A program made the position numbers and the translations under genes. From Phytophthora quininea (lineage: Eukaryota > Oomycota > Peronosporomycetes > Peronosporales > Peronosporaceae), in NCBI GenBank assembly GCA_011947345.1, contig JAAVTG010000458.1:1-33194 (forward strand): a DNA stretch of 33,194 nt, in the 5' to 3' direction. This document shows positions 10,470-22,690 of this stretch, one piece after another. Every line of letters starts with the position of its first letter. Position 1 is the first letter of the stretch. The notes beneath the pieces are model-generated. The model saw only the letters and a program-made list of their open reading frames with translations, did no database searches and was not told the DNA's origin.

Positions 10470-13400
10470 CTAGATAGACGTTCCTTGCTTGGACAACAAG
10501 CCTCGCCTCAGCTGGCGAAATAGGCGGACGGGTTGCTGGTGATGGACAGCTAAAGCTCCAATGATACAGCCTGCAACCATTGCGGCCCCAACCAAAGCCC
10601 AGCTTGGCGACGTGTCTGTCGAAGATGCCGCGGCGGTGACTTCTTCCGTGGCGAGCATGCTCGCGATGTCGTCGCGACTGAGCGTCGACGACAGACGCAA
10701 CTCCTTGTTGATCGCTTGGAGAATTTGTCTTGACGCAAGAGACTTTAGCGTGAGGAATTCCCGACTGTACGTACGCGGCGACTGGAACAGACGAACCGAG
10801 AGCCTTCGAGGCGAAGCTATCAAAAGGAGTCCACAATCCGGCGTCAAACACCGTGGCTTGGACAACACCATCGACACTTGTGTACTTACCCGGACAGCAA
10901 TCGCGTGAATAGCTGTAAGGATGTCCGACGAGCTGTCCTGTAGATGGACAGCACGTCAGAATATTAGCACACAAAATGTAAGAGTAGTAAGAAGAGAGTC
11001 CACACCACAAAGTAGTGAGCACTGCTGGGCTTTTTCCAACAGTGCACGTAACTACATGCTCGAACTGTGGATCGCTCTCCGCAAATGTGTCGACAGCTGC
11101 AACAGCAAAGACATCCAGGTTAAGACTCGGATTACCCAGCTATTTTCCATCCTTACCTTGAAAAACCTGGTCATCCGATTCATCGTCGCCCACCACAAAG
11201 GCAAATTGAGGGACGTCAATGTATTCTTTCAAAACATTCAGGATCAAAGAGACGGCCATGGCTTTACTGACGCCAAACTGGTGCACCTCCACGTAGCCCT
11301 TTCCACGGTGTATCGTGGCGTCTCCCTTCTGTATTGATGTAGCAGAAAGCACGTTAGTACAACACCCGAGTGCAGGCTAATGCTCTTGACGTACCTCAAC
11401 AACTTGCCGGAGTTGGGCACACAGCTCGAGCGATTGGACTTCGCCATATTCTTGGTCGCTGTTACGGTAGTCGTAAAGAAGAGAGGCCGCATTCTCAATA
11501 AGGAATGACCCGTTTGTACGTGCGGCATACGCTCGCATGACCCTTTTCACGTCTTCTTTCCAGTCGAAAGTACGCTTGTCCTCATCACACAGGCACTCCC
11601 AGTCACCTTCGCCAGCTTTCCGGATGAACAGTCCATTTTCAGCGACGAGATTTAAGTTCGGGATGGCCCCAAACTGAGATTCAAGCGCTGTCCGCTGGGT
11701 ATTGCTCATAACAAAGACCACATTACACGGATCAGCACACAGAGTCCTCAAATTGGCACGAGTCTCGTCAGAGATGGGCTTTCGAACTTGGCCATCAATG
11801 TACCGAGCGGCAGCAAGGCCAGTGCATTCTTTACTGATTCGATCAGCGAAATCAAAATTCTGAGCAGCAAGATCAGTGCAGCTGCCACGATGCGAGTACG
11901 GCGCACCGTCTTCATCGAGGATGCTAGCCGTAGCACTCAACGTTCCGCCGTAGTCGAGGATGAATAGGCGCCGCGATGAGGAAGTGCATTTCTTCACCAG
12001 CTCGTCAATATCCAAGCTAACAAATCCAGACTCAAACTGCATTACACGAAAGTCAAACCCGAAGCCAACGTGGACAGTGTCCGCGCTCTTCGCCTCGACT
12101 TGCTTGGCCGCCACGGTCTCTACATCGGATAATAAGCGTTCTCCCCAAGGCGTCGCATCTGAATTTCCAACCAGGAATTTGTAGTTGATGTAGAAGCGAT
12201 TGTGCTTCTCGTAGTAGCTCATCGTGCATGCCTTCGCAAACGCTGCCACCATATCATCCGTTTTCCACGGATTGATGGCGAGACTCCCGCTCAATATACG
12301 ACTATACCCTGCAAACTCTGACACAATCATAATCCCGTAGCTTCGATCAAGACCTCCGACATCTTGACTACCTTTAGGACTGCTCCATCCTGGAGTAGTA
12401 CTTTTGGACTTGCTCACAATATTCCGATGCTGAGCAATGATGTATTCGAACGGTAACAATGAGAGCCCGCTGCGCAGGCACGTGTCGATGAAGACGTCGC
12501 ACATGCGCCACAGGGTGATGCGCTCAGCACAGGTTGTTTTCCGCTTCTCTTCAAAATACACGACCACTCCACCAGGAGGAGCGTACCGGCGATTGATCTC
12601 TTCTGTGAACTTCAGCACGTACTCTTTGGTGCGGTGGTAGTCGTTGGGTCTGGAATCCAGAGTGATGCCTATTTGAACGAGAATCACCGAGTCTCGTTTA
12701 CCAGGGTTTGCTGCTAGAAAGCGATCAAAAGCGCGTAATTTCAAAGGCACTCCGGTGAGTCCCTCTAGTCGATCTACAGACCCGATCACAACTTTTCGCT
12801 TCCCTGAAGCATTGCCTGCCAACACAACGTCCTCAATATTTTTTGCAAAGGCGAGAGCTGCTGCGCTCGCATGGGTTTCATTCTGGTCAAGCATTTCATG
12901 CAGATGTGTCACATCCGGCTCAACATGCGAGCAGGAAACATGAACTTTCCGTCCATTGTACTCAATGACGAGCATGCCGTTCGGACTAGTCTTATAGTCC
13001 AATCCCAGCAGTCGCTTGCTGCTAGTGAGGAAGTGCCTCGCGTGCTCAAAACTGAGGAATCCAATATGATCGGCGCACAGCATTGCACGGAGAATCTCCG
13101 TCCGCATCGCCAAGCATCGGAAAATTTCACTGGAAGGAAACGGCACGTGAAGACAAATGGTCACCAGCGCCGTCCGCAATTGCCGCAGCAAATACGACGG
13201 CAGCATCAAAAGTGGAAGTCATGCAGCCACACCACATCTCCACTGTGATAATTCTCCACCACTCGCCGTGCAAAAGTTCTGCATCAACAAAGTAAAACAT
13301 AAAAAAATATCGTGAGCGTCAGCACCATCTCTACAAGCGAAAATTTTTCATCACCTGTTGACACTGCAGTAGTCTGCCCAGCACATATCTTGTGCTGCAG

Positions 13401-13896
13401 GATTCCAGGACACTGGATCGCACCAGGTATTATTGTCTTCCTCCTCTTCTTTCTCTCCTCCGAACCACCAGCCATTGCCCTTCATCTTCTCCTCCACACA
13501 GTCCAACTGCAGCTGGGCTGAATTGTAGACGTCCACCACGTTGTGGAACACGGGCCAGAGTACGCCCTTGCAGAAACCCTGGAAGTAGCGATGGGCCACT
13601 GGTGGGTCCAGGAAGACTGGCACGCAGCGCATAGCCCGCAGCTGCTTCTCCAGCGCCGTCTCCACGCTCTTGGACACGAAGATCTCAGGGCATCCTATGA
13701 ACAGAGGCGAGTAGCGATCAGCGTCGCGGACTAACGTGCGGTACAGCATGGCAGTGGCGCTGGTGGCCCAAGAGACGTCGTAGCCGCTCGGGGAGGACGC
13801 ATTGGGCTCGAACACGAGAGGAAGCACGTTCAGCACGATGAGCACGGTCTTGGGGTGCGAGGTCGGCCCCGGTGGAGCTTTAGAGGAGCGCTGCAT
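10470..13896 (-). CDS. Trehalose-6-phosphate synthase/phosphatase fusion with C-terminal membrane anchor, five exons
   Basis: GT20 synthase domain followed by a HAD-type trehalose phosphatase domain, about 1052 residues. Exons: 13896-13355, 13278-11395, 11328-11157, 11096-11006, 10937-10470; introns of 76, 66, 60 and 68 bases; the second has the branch site TACTAAC. Synthase marks include CPEIFVSKSVE, VVWLHDFH, HVPFPSSE, GSVDRLEGLTGV and LSLLPFEYI. Phosphatase marks include LDYGGTL, EVHQFGVSKA and VVGDDESDD. The last exon adds a tail with a hydrophobic segment (WALVGAAMVAGCIIGALAV) and a basic end, as in tail-anchored proteins. Frame breaks at 13208-13211 and 11031-11035 are in homopolymers; one base at each gives 1053 codons. 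Several catalytic residues differ from active enzymes (see findings), so activity is uncertain. An LTR element begins 163 bases upstream of the start. Confidence 0.88.
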
Positions 13897-13987
13897 GACG
13901 GTTCACTTTTGCACCTGAGCGACGATTGCGAAGCCTGCCCTGCCTGCTTCAACCACGTCGCTAAAAACTCTTTTATGATTCGATAAA

Positions 13988-14012
13988 ACGTTTTTATACT
14001 TCGTATAAACGT
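13988..14012. promoter_or_regulatory. Imperfect inverted repeat upstream of the TPS/TPP gene
   Basis: The left arm ACGTTTTTATAC (13988-13999) pairs with the right arm GTATAAACGT (14003-14012) around a 3-base loop, with two extra T in the left arm. It lies 92-116 bases before the TPS start codon in a very AT-rich spacer (13950-14058). It could be a regulatory site; function is inferred from position only. Confidence 0.3.
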
Positions 14013-14058
14013 ATTTTATAGCTTTTTAGAAACTGTTTTTGTTGGCTATAAAAATATG

Positions 14059-14530
14059 TGTTGGGATAGTGAGCTTTTGCAACACCCTTGCCAAGCGGGA
14101 GATGACCGATGAGCGCTAGCAGCTGACGGACCTCGATCGGCTCGTAGCTTATGCTTCCAGAAAGTTTAGCAATATGCAGAAAAGCGCCTCACTGCAAGTA
14201 AGTGCTATTTGTTGAGCCTGGTGCAGTCCTGTGGAAAGGACGCACTGGGCGAGACACATTAAAGAGATGTTCTATTGAGTTTAGTATGCTAAATAAAGTA
14301 TCGATGTAGTCTACTGTACTTATCCAGCAGAGCCAATCATTGTTGGCTCTTGTCCCTTCTCTTTGCAGAGGAAAAATTCAGTGCGATGAGGAAATCGGAG
14401 CAGGAAGCGAGGACGAGCTCCTCACTTCCTCTTTGCTTCGATCTGAGCACACGGTCGTTAGATAGCATTAGACAAGAGGATAAGCATAATAGAGTGTATT
14501 GAGCTTTTAAGTCTTGAGTTCATTCTAACA
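14059..14530 (+). repeat. 5' LTR of a Copia element
   Basis: The 472 bases begin TGTTGGG and end CTAACA, the usual TG...CA form with short inverted ends, and finish 19 bases before the gag start codon. An AATAAA lies inside near 14292. No second LTR is found in the window, so the right end of the element and its target duplication cannot be checked; the boundaries rest on the end motifs and on the position before gag. Confidence 0.55.
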
Positions 14531-14549
14531 TTTCAAGTAAGAGCAAAAG

Positions 14550-17203
14550 ATGGTGAACAACGGCGGAAGCAACCCGTTCAGCCGGCTCATCTTCCCGAAG
14601 GACACCAAGCAATACGGTGTCTGGAAGGATCTCTTCATTGGCCACCTCCGACAGAAAAGCGGCGCTCTGGCTCGCGAGGCCATGGTCCAGAAAAGGCCGA
14701 AACCGGCGTTCCGCTACGAAGATTTGCTGGTCACGAGATGTGAAGTGCCTGGTCCTATGAGCGATGAAGTCGACCCCAAGGTTGAGGAAGACTACGAGTG
14801 GCAGCAAGTGCTCTTGGAAGATATGGACACCTACATCAGGGGAATGCTCAACCAGACATTGCCCCGAGAGTACCTGGAGTCGCTGCGGGTGTCGTTCAAC
14901 GACGAAGACCTCCCAACTGCGTGGGCACGACTTGAGACGGACTTTGGACAGTCCACTGCACAAGGGATGGTGCAACTGGTGGATGAGCTCGATCAGGCTT
15001 TGTCGTCGGACTTTGACTCAGTGGGACAGCTCATCCAAGGCGTGAAAGAGGCGCGCAACCGCATCATCCGCCAGTCGAAAAAGCTGATGAACGACTTGGA
15101 GCTGGTGCCGAGCGAGTACGTGGCGTTCAAGGTCCTGTCGCTGTTTCCCAGTCAGTACTGGGGAAATCAGATCGACATCAAAACGGGCGATGTGACTCTT
15201 GAGAGGGTTGAAGCCATCTTGCGCAACGTCTTTATGGACAAGAGCAAGCGCCAAATCAAGGCCTTGTCGGCAAAGCCGGTGCCAATAAACCATGTGGGAG
15301 CCCGCAAGCACCTTGGCAAGCGCAAGGAACGCCAAGACGGCAAGAAGCAAGGTAGCTGCTTCTACTGTGACGGCCGCTACGATGTGGACGGCAAGCCGCA
15401 CAGAAAGGCCGACTGCCCGAAGATGGAGCAGGACCGTAAAGACGGATGGTTTCGGTCCAGCATCTTCGTGAACGGCAAGCGCATCGACGTCAACTCAGTC
15501 GACTGTGCTCCTGCAAAGACGGGCGGGAAGAAAAAGGCCCAGCGGGTGGAAATCACGGCTGATGTGGCGTTTGTGAAGCCAATCAAGTCAAAGCCTGTGA
15601 TGGCTGCGCACACGAAGGGGTCAGCGACAGGGCCGGCCCTGAGTGACGCGCTGTCAGCGGAGCAGGCGCAGACGGACCTGGACTCGCTGATGACGTCGCC
15701 AGCACGATCGTCAGTGGGATCCGACACTCACATGAGTGAGATTGATGACGTGGAAGACTTTGGAATCCCGGCGTTTACTGGAGCCCTGACGGAAGTCTCC
15801 AGCAGCATGGAAGAAGGTTCGATTGCGGTCGAAAAGAAGGTAAGAGAGTTGCATCCAAAACTGTTGGAAAGATCTGCGGCTGACATAAACCGTTGCAATT
15901 GGGTGCTAGACTCTGGGTGCGGATACGGCCTGAGTGGCGATGCGTCGCTGTTTGTCAGCAAGAAACGGAACGAAGAGTTTAGGTTTACCTTTGGAGAAGG
16001 GACTAAACTCAGCAATACACATGTTGGATCTGTTCAACTCTATTTTTGGGTCCTGACGGCATAAAGCTGTTTCGGTTTGGTAATATGGCACTTGTACCCA
16101 AAGCCAAAGCAAACATACTAAGTGAGTATTGGCTAAAGCAAAGTGGGTATCAGATTATAGACAGCGTGCGAGGCAGCTGCAAACTTGTCTTTTGGAAACG
16201 TCAATTAGCATTTGTGGCTATTGCTGTGAATGGTGCATACTACGTGCAATCTCGCACACTCAGAGATAGGCAGATACATTGCTCTGCAGTGAAAGCAAGA
16301 CCTCTACGGCCTCTTATTATGCCTGGCCACTCTAATCTCGAGGGTGCCCTAAAGGAATGGCATATAAAGTTGGGGCATCTTAACAAGGACAAGTTAATAG
16401 AGGTGATGAGTAGGAATCTCATTTCAGGTCTGCCCAACTTCAGTGCAGCGGCACTACATAGAGTGTCGTTCTTTTGCCACACATGCGCAGAGATGAAAAT
16501 GCGCAGGATGAGTTACAGAAATACGGTTGGCACAAGAGATAGCCAACCAGTTAGCACAATACACATGGACACCAATGGGCCCATAAGGACACTGGGTGTG
16601 TACGGTGCGGTAGGCTCAATCAGATATTTCCTGAGCATTATCGATGACCAGACATCTTGGGGCTGGATATATGTCCTCCGGAAGAAAATAGAGGTACAGA
16701 CAAAGGTTAAGGAACTTCTACTACAGCTGGAAAGAGAAGGGAAGTTTACTATTAGACGCATTCGGTCTGACGGTGGCATCGAGTTTGTGAATGCGGCTTT
16801 GAAGACATTCTATGTGGGGAAGGGTATAACCTTTCAAACTTCCAACTCCTACAATCCTGAAGAAAATGGTGCAGCTGAGAGGGATCACCAGACAAAGATG
16901 GGAAAAGTACGATGTGCCCTCCGAGATGCAGACATGCCTGCCACATGGTGGCCTGAGGCGCTTAAGTACATGACATACGTACAGAACTGTACACCGATGG
17001 CTCGGTTGCAGAACAAGACGCCGTATGAGCTAGTCAAGGGTATCTGTCCTGACCCGCTAACACTACAAGTGTGGGGCTGCGTGTGTTTTGCATATGTCCC
17101 TGAAGCCATCAGAAAAGAGAAGAAACTTGGTGCTAGGGCAATCAAGTGCAGATTTCTTGGGATATCGGAGGAAACGAAAGGGTACCGTCTACTTGATGTA
17201 TAG
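14550..17203 (+). pseudogene. Ty1/Copia gag-pol, truncated after integrase
   Basis: Copia-type retrotransposon polyprotein. The gag part (about 300 residues) is followed by a zinc-knuckle-like cluster (CFYCDGRYDVDGKPHRKADC), a protease site (WVLDSGCGYGLSGD), and an integrase with the GAG-pre-integrase segment (WHIKLGHLNKDKL, CHTC) and DDE residues in HMDTNGP, IRSDGGIEF and ENGAAERD. The ORF stops at 17203 just after CRFLGISEETKGYRLLDV. Reverse transcriptase, RNase H and the 3' LTR are absent, so this copy cannot move by itself. The gag and pol frames meet at a TTTTT run (16043-16047) and join if one base is missing there. The start ATG at 14550 follows the LTR closely. Confidence 0.85.
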
Positions 17204-17519
17204 TCTGAATCGTCTTCGATATCTGGGCGAATCTCAATTGGGGCAGGCAGCTGAATAGTTTCTCGTGGTCCACGTTGTGCACGGCCACGCGGCATATCTG
17301 CGAGACGGCTGGCGTGCTCGACTGATATCGTCTTGATCGCGCTTACAAAGGTCGTCGTCGAAGCGTGGGGATGAATGCGGACGTTCAGCTCACGATTGAG
17401 TAGCTCAAGGTGGTTATCGTGCGGGCAACCAGCTCGTTGCCTAATCCATGAACGTTCCAAACTTCGACGTCTAACTGCGCTAACCAAGTCCGGGCAAAAT
17501 AACCCCAAAATCTTTGCCA
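17204..17519 (-). pseudogene. C-terminal fragment of a MULE (Mutator-like) transposase
   Basis: On the minus strand the reading begins WQRFWGYFARTWLAQLDVEV and runs to NELVART, then shifts frame near 17415 and continues as NHLELLNRELNV, FVSAIKTISVEHASRLADM and ending near EIRPDIEDDSD. This order (W...YF.RTWL, NELVART, NPLE-like FNREL, then a basic and acidic tail) matches oomycete MULE transposases from memory of the family. Only the last ~100 residues remain. It meets the cut end of the Copia element at about 17203. Confidence 0.6.
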
Positions 17520-17772
17520 TTAAGCTTTGGAGTAAAAATTCTCATCGGTGGAACGGCGCCGACGAATTTCTTGCTCTTCACCCACGTTTTGCCTTGCTAG
17601 GCTTGGGCGTTGATCACATTCAAAACACCGGACGTCATGGCGATTGTACATTCGTATTTTACCGCACGCCGTAGAGCTTGCTTTGGATAGAATAGGAGAC
17701 AATTGATTGCAACGATATGTACTATGATAGCTCATCTACGTCGTGGTGCTCACGTAGGTACTACAACCGCCA

Positions 17773-18569
17773 GATCTCGATGTTCAAAATACCTACTACA
17801 ACGGTTGGCTGCACGATGTATTCCTGACAGAGACCGTTGTGTTTAGCGCTGACGGCCTGATTGTCTGGGTCGAACGCAATTGCCCGGGGCTTTCAACGAC
17901 GCCAAAAATTGCGTCGATTTCATAAGCAATCTACTGGACCCGGAGCTGTGTCCTGACATGCGGTACGGTGTAGTAGCAGACAGCGCGTTTCCGTGCTCGG
18001 AGCATATGACAGGCTGCATTTTGACGCCTTTGAAGGACGGTGATCTGGGCCATCTGCTGTCCTCAGAGCGGAGTCTGCACGAACGTTGTGTGGCAACTAC
18101 ATCAATTCGGCTGGCCGCGGAGTGGGAAATGGAGTCGGTCGAGAAGGTTTATAAGCGCCTGTTGTTACCTTATCCAGCCGGCCAGAAGAAGCGCTCGTTG
18201 CGTTTGAACAGCCTGTTCAGGCACTTCAATTACCGCGATCGTGCACTCGGGATTAGTCAGATCCGAACTATAGTTTTTACGGTGTTGAGGGTAATCTGTA
18301 GCTGGCTGTTGCTACCAATGAGTACGATCGACTTGGCTTTATCTCTTCTGCAGCGTAGAAACATGACCGTCCCCGCGTGCGCGGCGTGGATCGTGGCGAC
18401 CACCGCCATCGTCCACCCCAATTCACGCCTTCCAGGAACCAAGCCACCAGCGCACGAGTGGTTGACAAGCTCATTAGTGTCATGGTCCAGCCTGGTTTCA
18501 ATCCGGTACTCTTTTGCCATATGCACTGATAAAATTAAAATTTCAGCCGCTCTATTATTGGTCAGATAA
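17773..18569 (+). pseudogene. Harbinger-like DDE endonuclease transposase, 5'-truncated and frameshifted
   Basis: Two frames join into one protein: 17773-17889 (VQNTYYNGWLHDVF, FSADGLIVWVERNCPG) and 17886-18569 (AFNDAKNCVDF, VVADSAFP, TTSIRLAAEWEME, SLFRHFNYRDRALGISQ). This is the pattern of DDE_4/Harbinger-type transposases. The second Asp (VADSAF) and the Glu (AAEWEM) of the triad are present; the first Asp would lie upstream and is not seen. The frame break falls in a GGGG run (17886-17889). The region from about residue 170 on looks unlike the family and may be beyond the true end. No terminal repeats were found. Confidence 0.7.
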
Positions 18570-19957
18570 CTATTTCAGTATCTGTGGCATACCGGTACAA
18601 TTTATACTTGCACAAGCGTTCTCGATACAAATTCGATCAGCAACCGCAAATGCCCTATGACCAAAGCATTGAGGAGCCTGGAAGCCGATACTATGTATGT
18701 CTCGGTCATTTATAAGCGAATTAGATGGCTGCGCTACTACACAACGTATGGCGTCACATCGCCTGATCAAGAAGCAAAGCTAACATCGAGTGGACCTAAA
18801 ACGACTACGCAAGATGGTGAATGAAGAAATGTGGGGTTGTGGCCGAACGACCCCGGCCGTGCGTTTTATCGACCTTTTACGTAGTTCGGGTCCGAACACA
18901 TGGTCTATACCAGAAGGATAACGCTACTTGAAGCCATACGAGAACCTGTCCGGAAGTGTATACACGTACTTAAAATTTACCCCATCGTAATTTGTCAGTA
19001 TCAATGTGACCAGCGTTGCTAATGTAAACCCCCGCCTCACAGTCTGCCACTGCTCCAACATCAGCGGGGTTTGCAATAGAGCATCCACAGGGCGCCTTCC
19101 ATACCTAGGTACAAAAGCCCCCCAAAAAAAAAAAAAAGCTCGTTTATGTACATTTGGTTGAATTGTATTTTGTGCACGTCAACGGCCAGTTTGAACTACA
19201 CAGCGAGATATAAAAGACGGATGCCTGAATGACTCCTTGAAACATTGGGGAGGGCGTTACGTAGCTGATGTTGTATTCATATCATCGCAAAGCCGCTGAT
19301 TTAGTAAACACATGCCTTGCACACGAGATACTGTTCCATGCAAACTAACCCCAAACTGGATTGCGCAATTACCGATATTTATCGAAAGGACAGTGGTGGC
19401 ATACACAGTCAAATCATGTCAGTTACATGTGTCGGCCCACACCTCTACCACAGGCCTCAAGCCACCGACGAGACGGTGTGTCCTAGGCTAGACTCACTCT
19501 GCCGCGATTGGTTGGCCGCTAAAATCTGCTGGAATTGACCACTGATAAACGTGTTAACAAGAGTATATAGCACGATGGGAGCCCTCAATAGCCGTTAGTC
19601 GATATCCAGTATTGGCAAAGTTCCTTTCCTACAGTTGATGGGGATCACGGCGCCAACCCCACCGAGTTCTGCATTCTTCTAGGTACATATCGAAACGACG
19701 AAAACACCCACCGCCCGTTAATATCTCTTTCACTATGGATGCACGTTGACGACTACACAACAAGCTTTATAATGACAGCAATACCCCGGGGTTGTTGTTA
19801 CGCCAAGGCGCACACGAACGCGAGTCCTGACAAACCGTCCGCCAACTCCGCCGTTCTGTGAGAGAAGTACACGGTTCTGTAACCGGTCCAGCGGACCGAA
19901 AGAAGGACAGGATGCTTCCTCCTTGCAGGCAAGATCTCGGTATTCGTGGTTTCAACA
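18570..19957. other. Intergenic DNA without a supported gene
   Basis: No gene recognised. An open frame without family resemblance runs at about 18588-18822 on the plus strand, and a second overlapping frame covers about 18563-18710. A run of 14 A after six C lies at 19124-19137. The last ~180 bases (19798-19957, minus strand) stay open and form one flank of the hAT insertion described below. Confidence 0.4.
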
Positions 19958-19978
19958 CTGAGGACCAGGGATTGACAG
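19958..19978 (+). mobile_element. hAT end A: target duplication CTGAGGAC plus terminal repeat CAGGGATTGACAG
   Basis: Bases 19958-19965 are CTGAGGAC and 19966-19978 are CAGGGATTGACAG. The same 13 bases occur at 23695-23707, preceded by GTCCTCAG, the exact reverse complement of CTGAGGAC. An 8-bp duplication and a short terminal repeat starting CAGGG are typical of hAT elements. The element extends rightward from 19966 and contains the hAT transposase remnant. Confidence 0.7.
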
Positions 19979-20104
19979 CACTGGCTGTTTTCAAGCGATA
20001 CTGCCAGCATTTTGGAGAGAAGCGCATTGGAAGTGCTAAGTACTTTATTCTTTCTGACTGTCGCATCAAAACTACTGTGTAAAAAGTACAATAGTACTGC
20101 TCAA

Positions 20105-22690
20105 CTACTGGCGAGTTGTGGCACTGTCGACTTGCGCAGTCTCCATCCCCTGTATCTCAGCTCTGTTGAACTTCATCAGTACCTGCTTCTCCGCTCTCTC
20201 GTTCTCAGTTCTGGTACGAAACGAGCTCATGACAAACCCGCCGGTAGAAAAGACCCTTTCTTGAACTGCGTTCGATGGGCTCCGCCTCAGCCAGACCCTG
20301 GCAAGTGCAGCAACCGATGGGAACTGAGCGCAACCCGCCTCGCGAAACCAACGGCAAATATCGATATGCTTGCAAAGAGCTTCCAAGCGCCAGCATACGA
20401 CGCCACCACGATGCATTAACAGCTTTCGTGTAAGCTCCTCCTCCGTCAAGTCATCACTCTGCGCTTGGTGCATCGCAACAGGAACCCACTGCACCGAATA
20501 TTGAAGCCATCTTGCCAAGACCTCATCAGCTTGTGCATCAAAACTGGACTCAGATACGGGTGGTTTGGTCGTCATTACGACTGGTGCTCCACATAGAATA
20601 CTATTGTCATCTATTGAAGGCACCAGGTCCAAGTTAGGCACAAAACTTGGAGCGGATTTCTCATTTTCGTGCGAAGCCCCTTCAAACATAGCACGAAACA
20701 CTTCCCGATGCGCAAGCTTCAGCATCTCTTTACCGGCAGCGACGAAATTGGTTTCACCTCCATCTTGAGCACCAGAATCACTTCCTGAGTGGTTGGTAGT
20801 TTCAGCGACAGGGGAGGCGTCGAGCTCAAGCGAAGTTATGAGAGATTCAACAGCTGATTTAGTCCTCGGATCCAGCAGCAAAATGACGACAGCTTCGGCG
20901 GTTGTAGTGAGAGAAGCCACTCGTTTCTGTACTTGGTGTTGCAACCGCTTGAGGCATGTGCGGCCGAGCATGCTTAGTGATTCAAGCACTACTGGGCGTC
21001 GGGGAAAGGTCTTCTCATTTAGCTTTACCGTTCTCGGGGCATCCAGATCGCAATGCTGGAACTTGACACGATTTAAAGAGTCAGTCGCCGCCTTCAATAG
21101 CACGATCAACTCGGACGCGACGAGGTCACTGCGCTGCACTTCAATCCGAGCTAAAACTGCGATGGGTTCAGCAATCGCCTCCATCTCGACCAGGAGTTGC
21201 CAGTCAGCAAGCGATACGGAGATAAACACAGCAGGATCATCATCTTCTGCGCAATGTTGAAAGTAAGCATTGAGAGCGGCAAAGTTCAAAATTGTGCGCT
21301 GAAAGAGCGTGATGGTTGAAGCCACTCTTGTGTCACAGTCCACGATCGCGTTCACTTCCAGGTAGCCGTAAAACTTTTGCAGCTTGTTCGTGTGGTCAAC
21401 ACGCTGCGGTGTGTTGAAGTAGTTATTCAGGCTGCGAATCTTCTTGACAGCAAACCACCTTCTGGAAAAGCACCCCCACTTGTGCAAACAACGCGGCGTT
21501 TTGTCAAAACTTGGGTGGCGGGGCCGCGAGTGCGAAGAGTTTGCATGTTCTCGCGCATGCCAGAACCGTACAAAAGACACAAATTCAGTACGTGCATCGT
21601 GCAGTCGGTTTGTACAGTGTCCTCAAACAGTTTGGATACCTTCTTGGCGGCCGGCGCTGTGTCGGAGACAGTAAACTGTGCCATGCGATTAATGTCAACA
21701 CCATAGAGATCCTGGACGCGACTGGCTTATCAGTGTCACCAAGGTGATCGAGTAATGAGACACGTTGTGAGGCGTTGCTAGGGCGCAATAGAACGGAATT
21801 TCCATCTTTCGTCAATAAAGCACACCGATGTCCCCACCACACTCATTTTCCCGTTCGCCGCTGTCCACGCTTCGTGATGCAAGTTCAAAAATGGTGCATT
21901 AAAGGGCCCGAGAGTACTCCACTGTGAGCAAACGTGCCGTCATTGCCCAGAAATTCGCAAATGACGCCTCCAGTAAATCACGATACGTTCCAGGAGCAGG
22001 AATAGTAACGTCACGATTCTCTGTCGCCTGCTTCAGCAGCAACTTGAAGCTGTCTGGGGTCACGGTATTGTAGGGAAGGCCTAGTTGAAAATTAAGCAAT
22101 GAGCAATTAGCCAACATAACAATTCGAGAAAAACACAATTTTTACCATCGTGAATAAGCCAACGCGAAATGTGAACGTTCAGCTCGGCTTTGGTGGGACT
22201 CCAGATTTTCTGCAACGATTTTTGGGGCTTGGGTTTTGCGTGTCCTGAACTTGCATTCACCTGGTTCGCATGCCTTGAATTCAGACGTTGAACACCGAGA
22301 GCATGTTCCTCATCTAACGCAATTTCGAGCTGTCGCTTGGCCCGCATGGTCTTCTGGTCACAGGCAGCTTTTCCGATGGATGGTCCCTGTGTTTGGCGGC
22401 CATTGCTTTGAAAATTTGTGTTCACTCGGGAAATCTGAAAGTGAGGATTAAAAGTGGTCGAACCAGTCACTACACCGTGACATTCACGCGCAGTGCAAGG
22501 CTGCTCCCCGCCACCACATGCGTATCCACTCGCATAACGATTCTCCACCATGAAATCGCCCCCATATCTTTCAACGGGGCATTGTCCAGGGCGGGAAAAT
22601 TAAGCGCGAAAGATCGCCGGTGGTCCGCGTCCTTGACGGCGATCCATGAGAAGATACCGTTGAAGATTTTGGCGCGAAAATGAAAGGATG
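20105..22690 (-). pseudogene. hAT family transposase, decayed, with one intron
   Basis: Fragments read in order on the minus strand. The N-terminal part (from about 22690) has a Cys/His cluster (YACGGGEQPC...CHG). Next come ELNVHISRWLIHDG, an intron at 22145-22081 (GTAAAA...CTAG, 65 bases), LPYNTVTPDSFKLLL, HHEAWTAANGKMSVVG, DERWKFRSIA, MAQFTVSDTAPAAKKV, QTDCTMHVLNLCLLYG, and a long C-terminal ORF (21480-20105). That ORF ends in the hAT dimerisation region (FPSVAALARVWLRRSPSNAV, ERVFSTGG). Frame changes occur near 21910, 21790, 21715 and 21470, and at least one differs in sign from the single-base losses in the host genes, so this copy is probably dead. It lies inside the element that starts at 19966. 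Confidence 0.75.

Noticed and set aside
14531..14549. Primer binding site after the LTR
   Set aside because: The 19 bases between LTR and gag do not clearly match the 3' end of a tRNA that I can recognise, so no site was called.
19124..19137. Run of 14 A as a retroposon poly(A) tail
   Set aside because: No coding remnant or target duplication is found on its upstream side, so an insertion cannot be shown.
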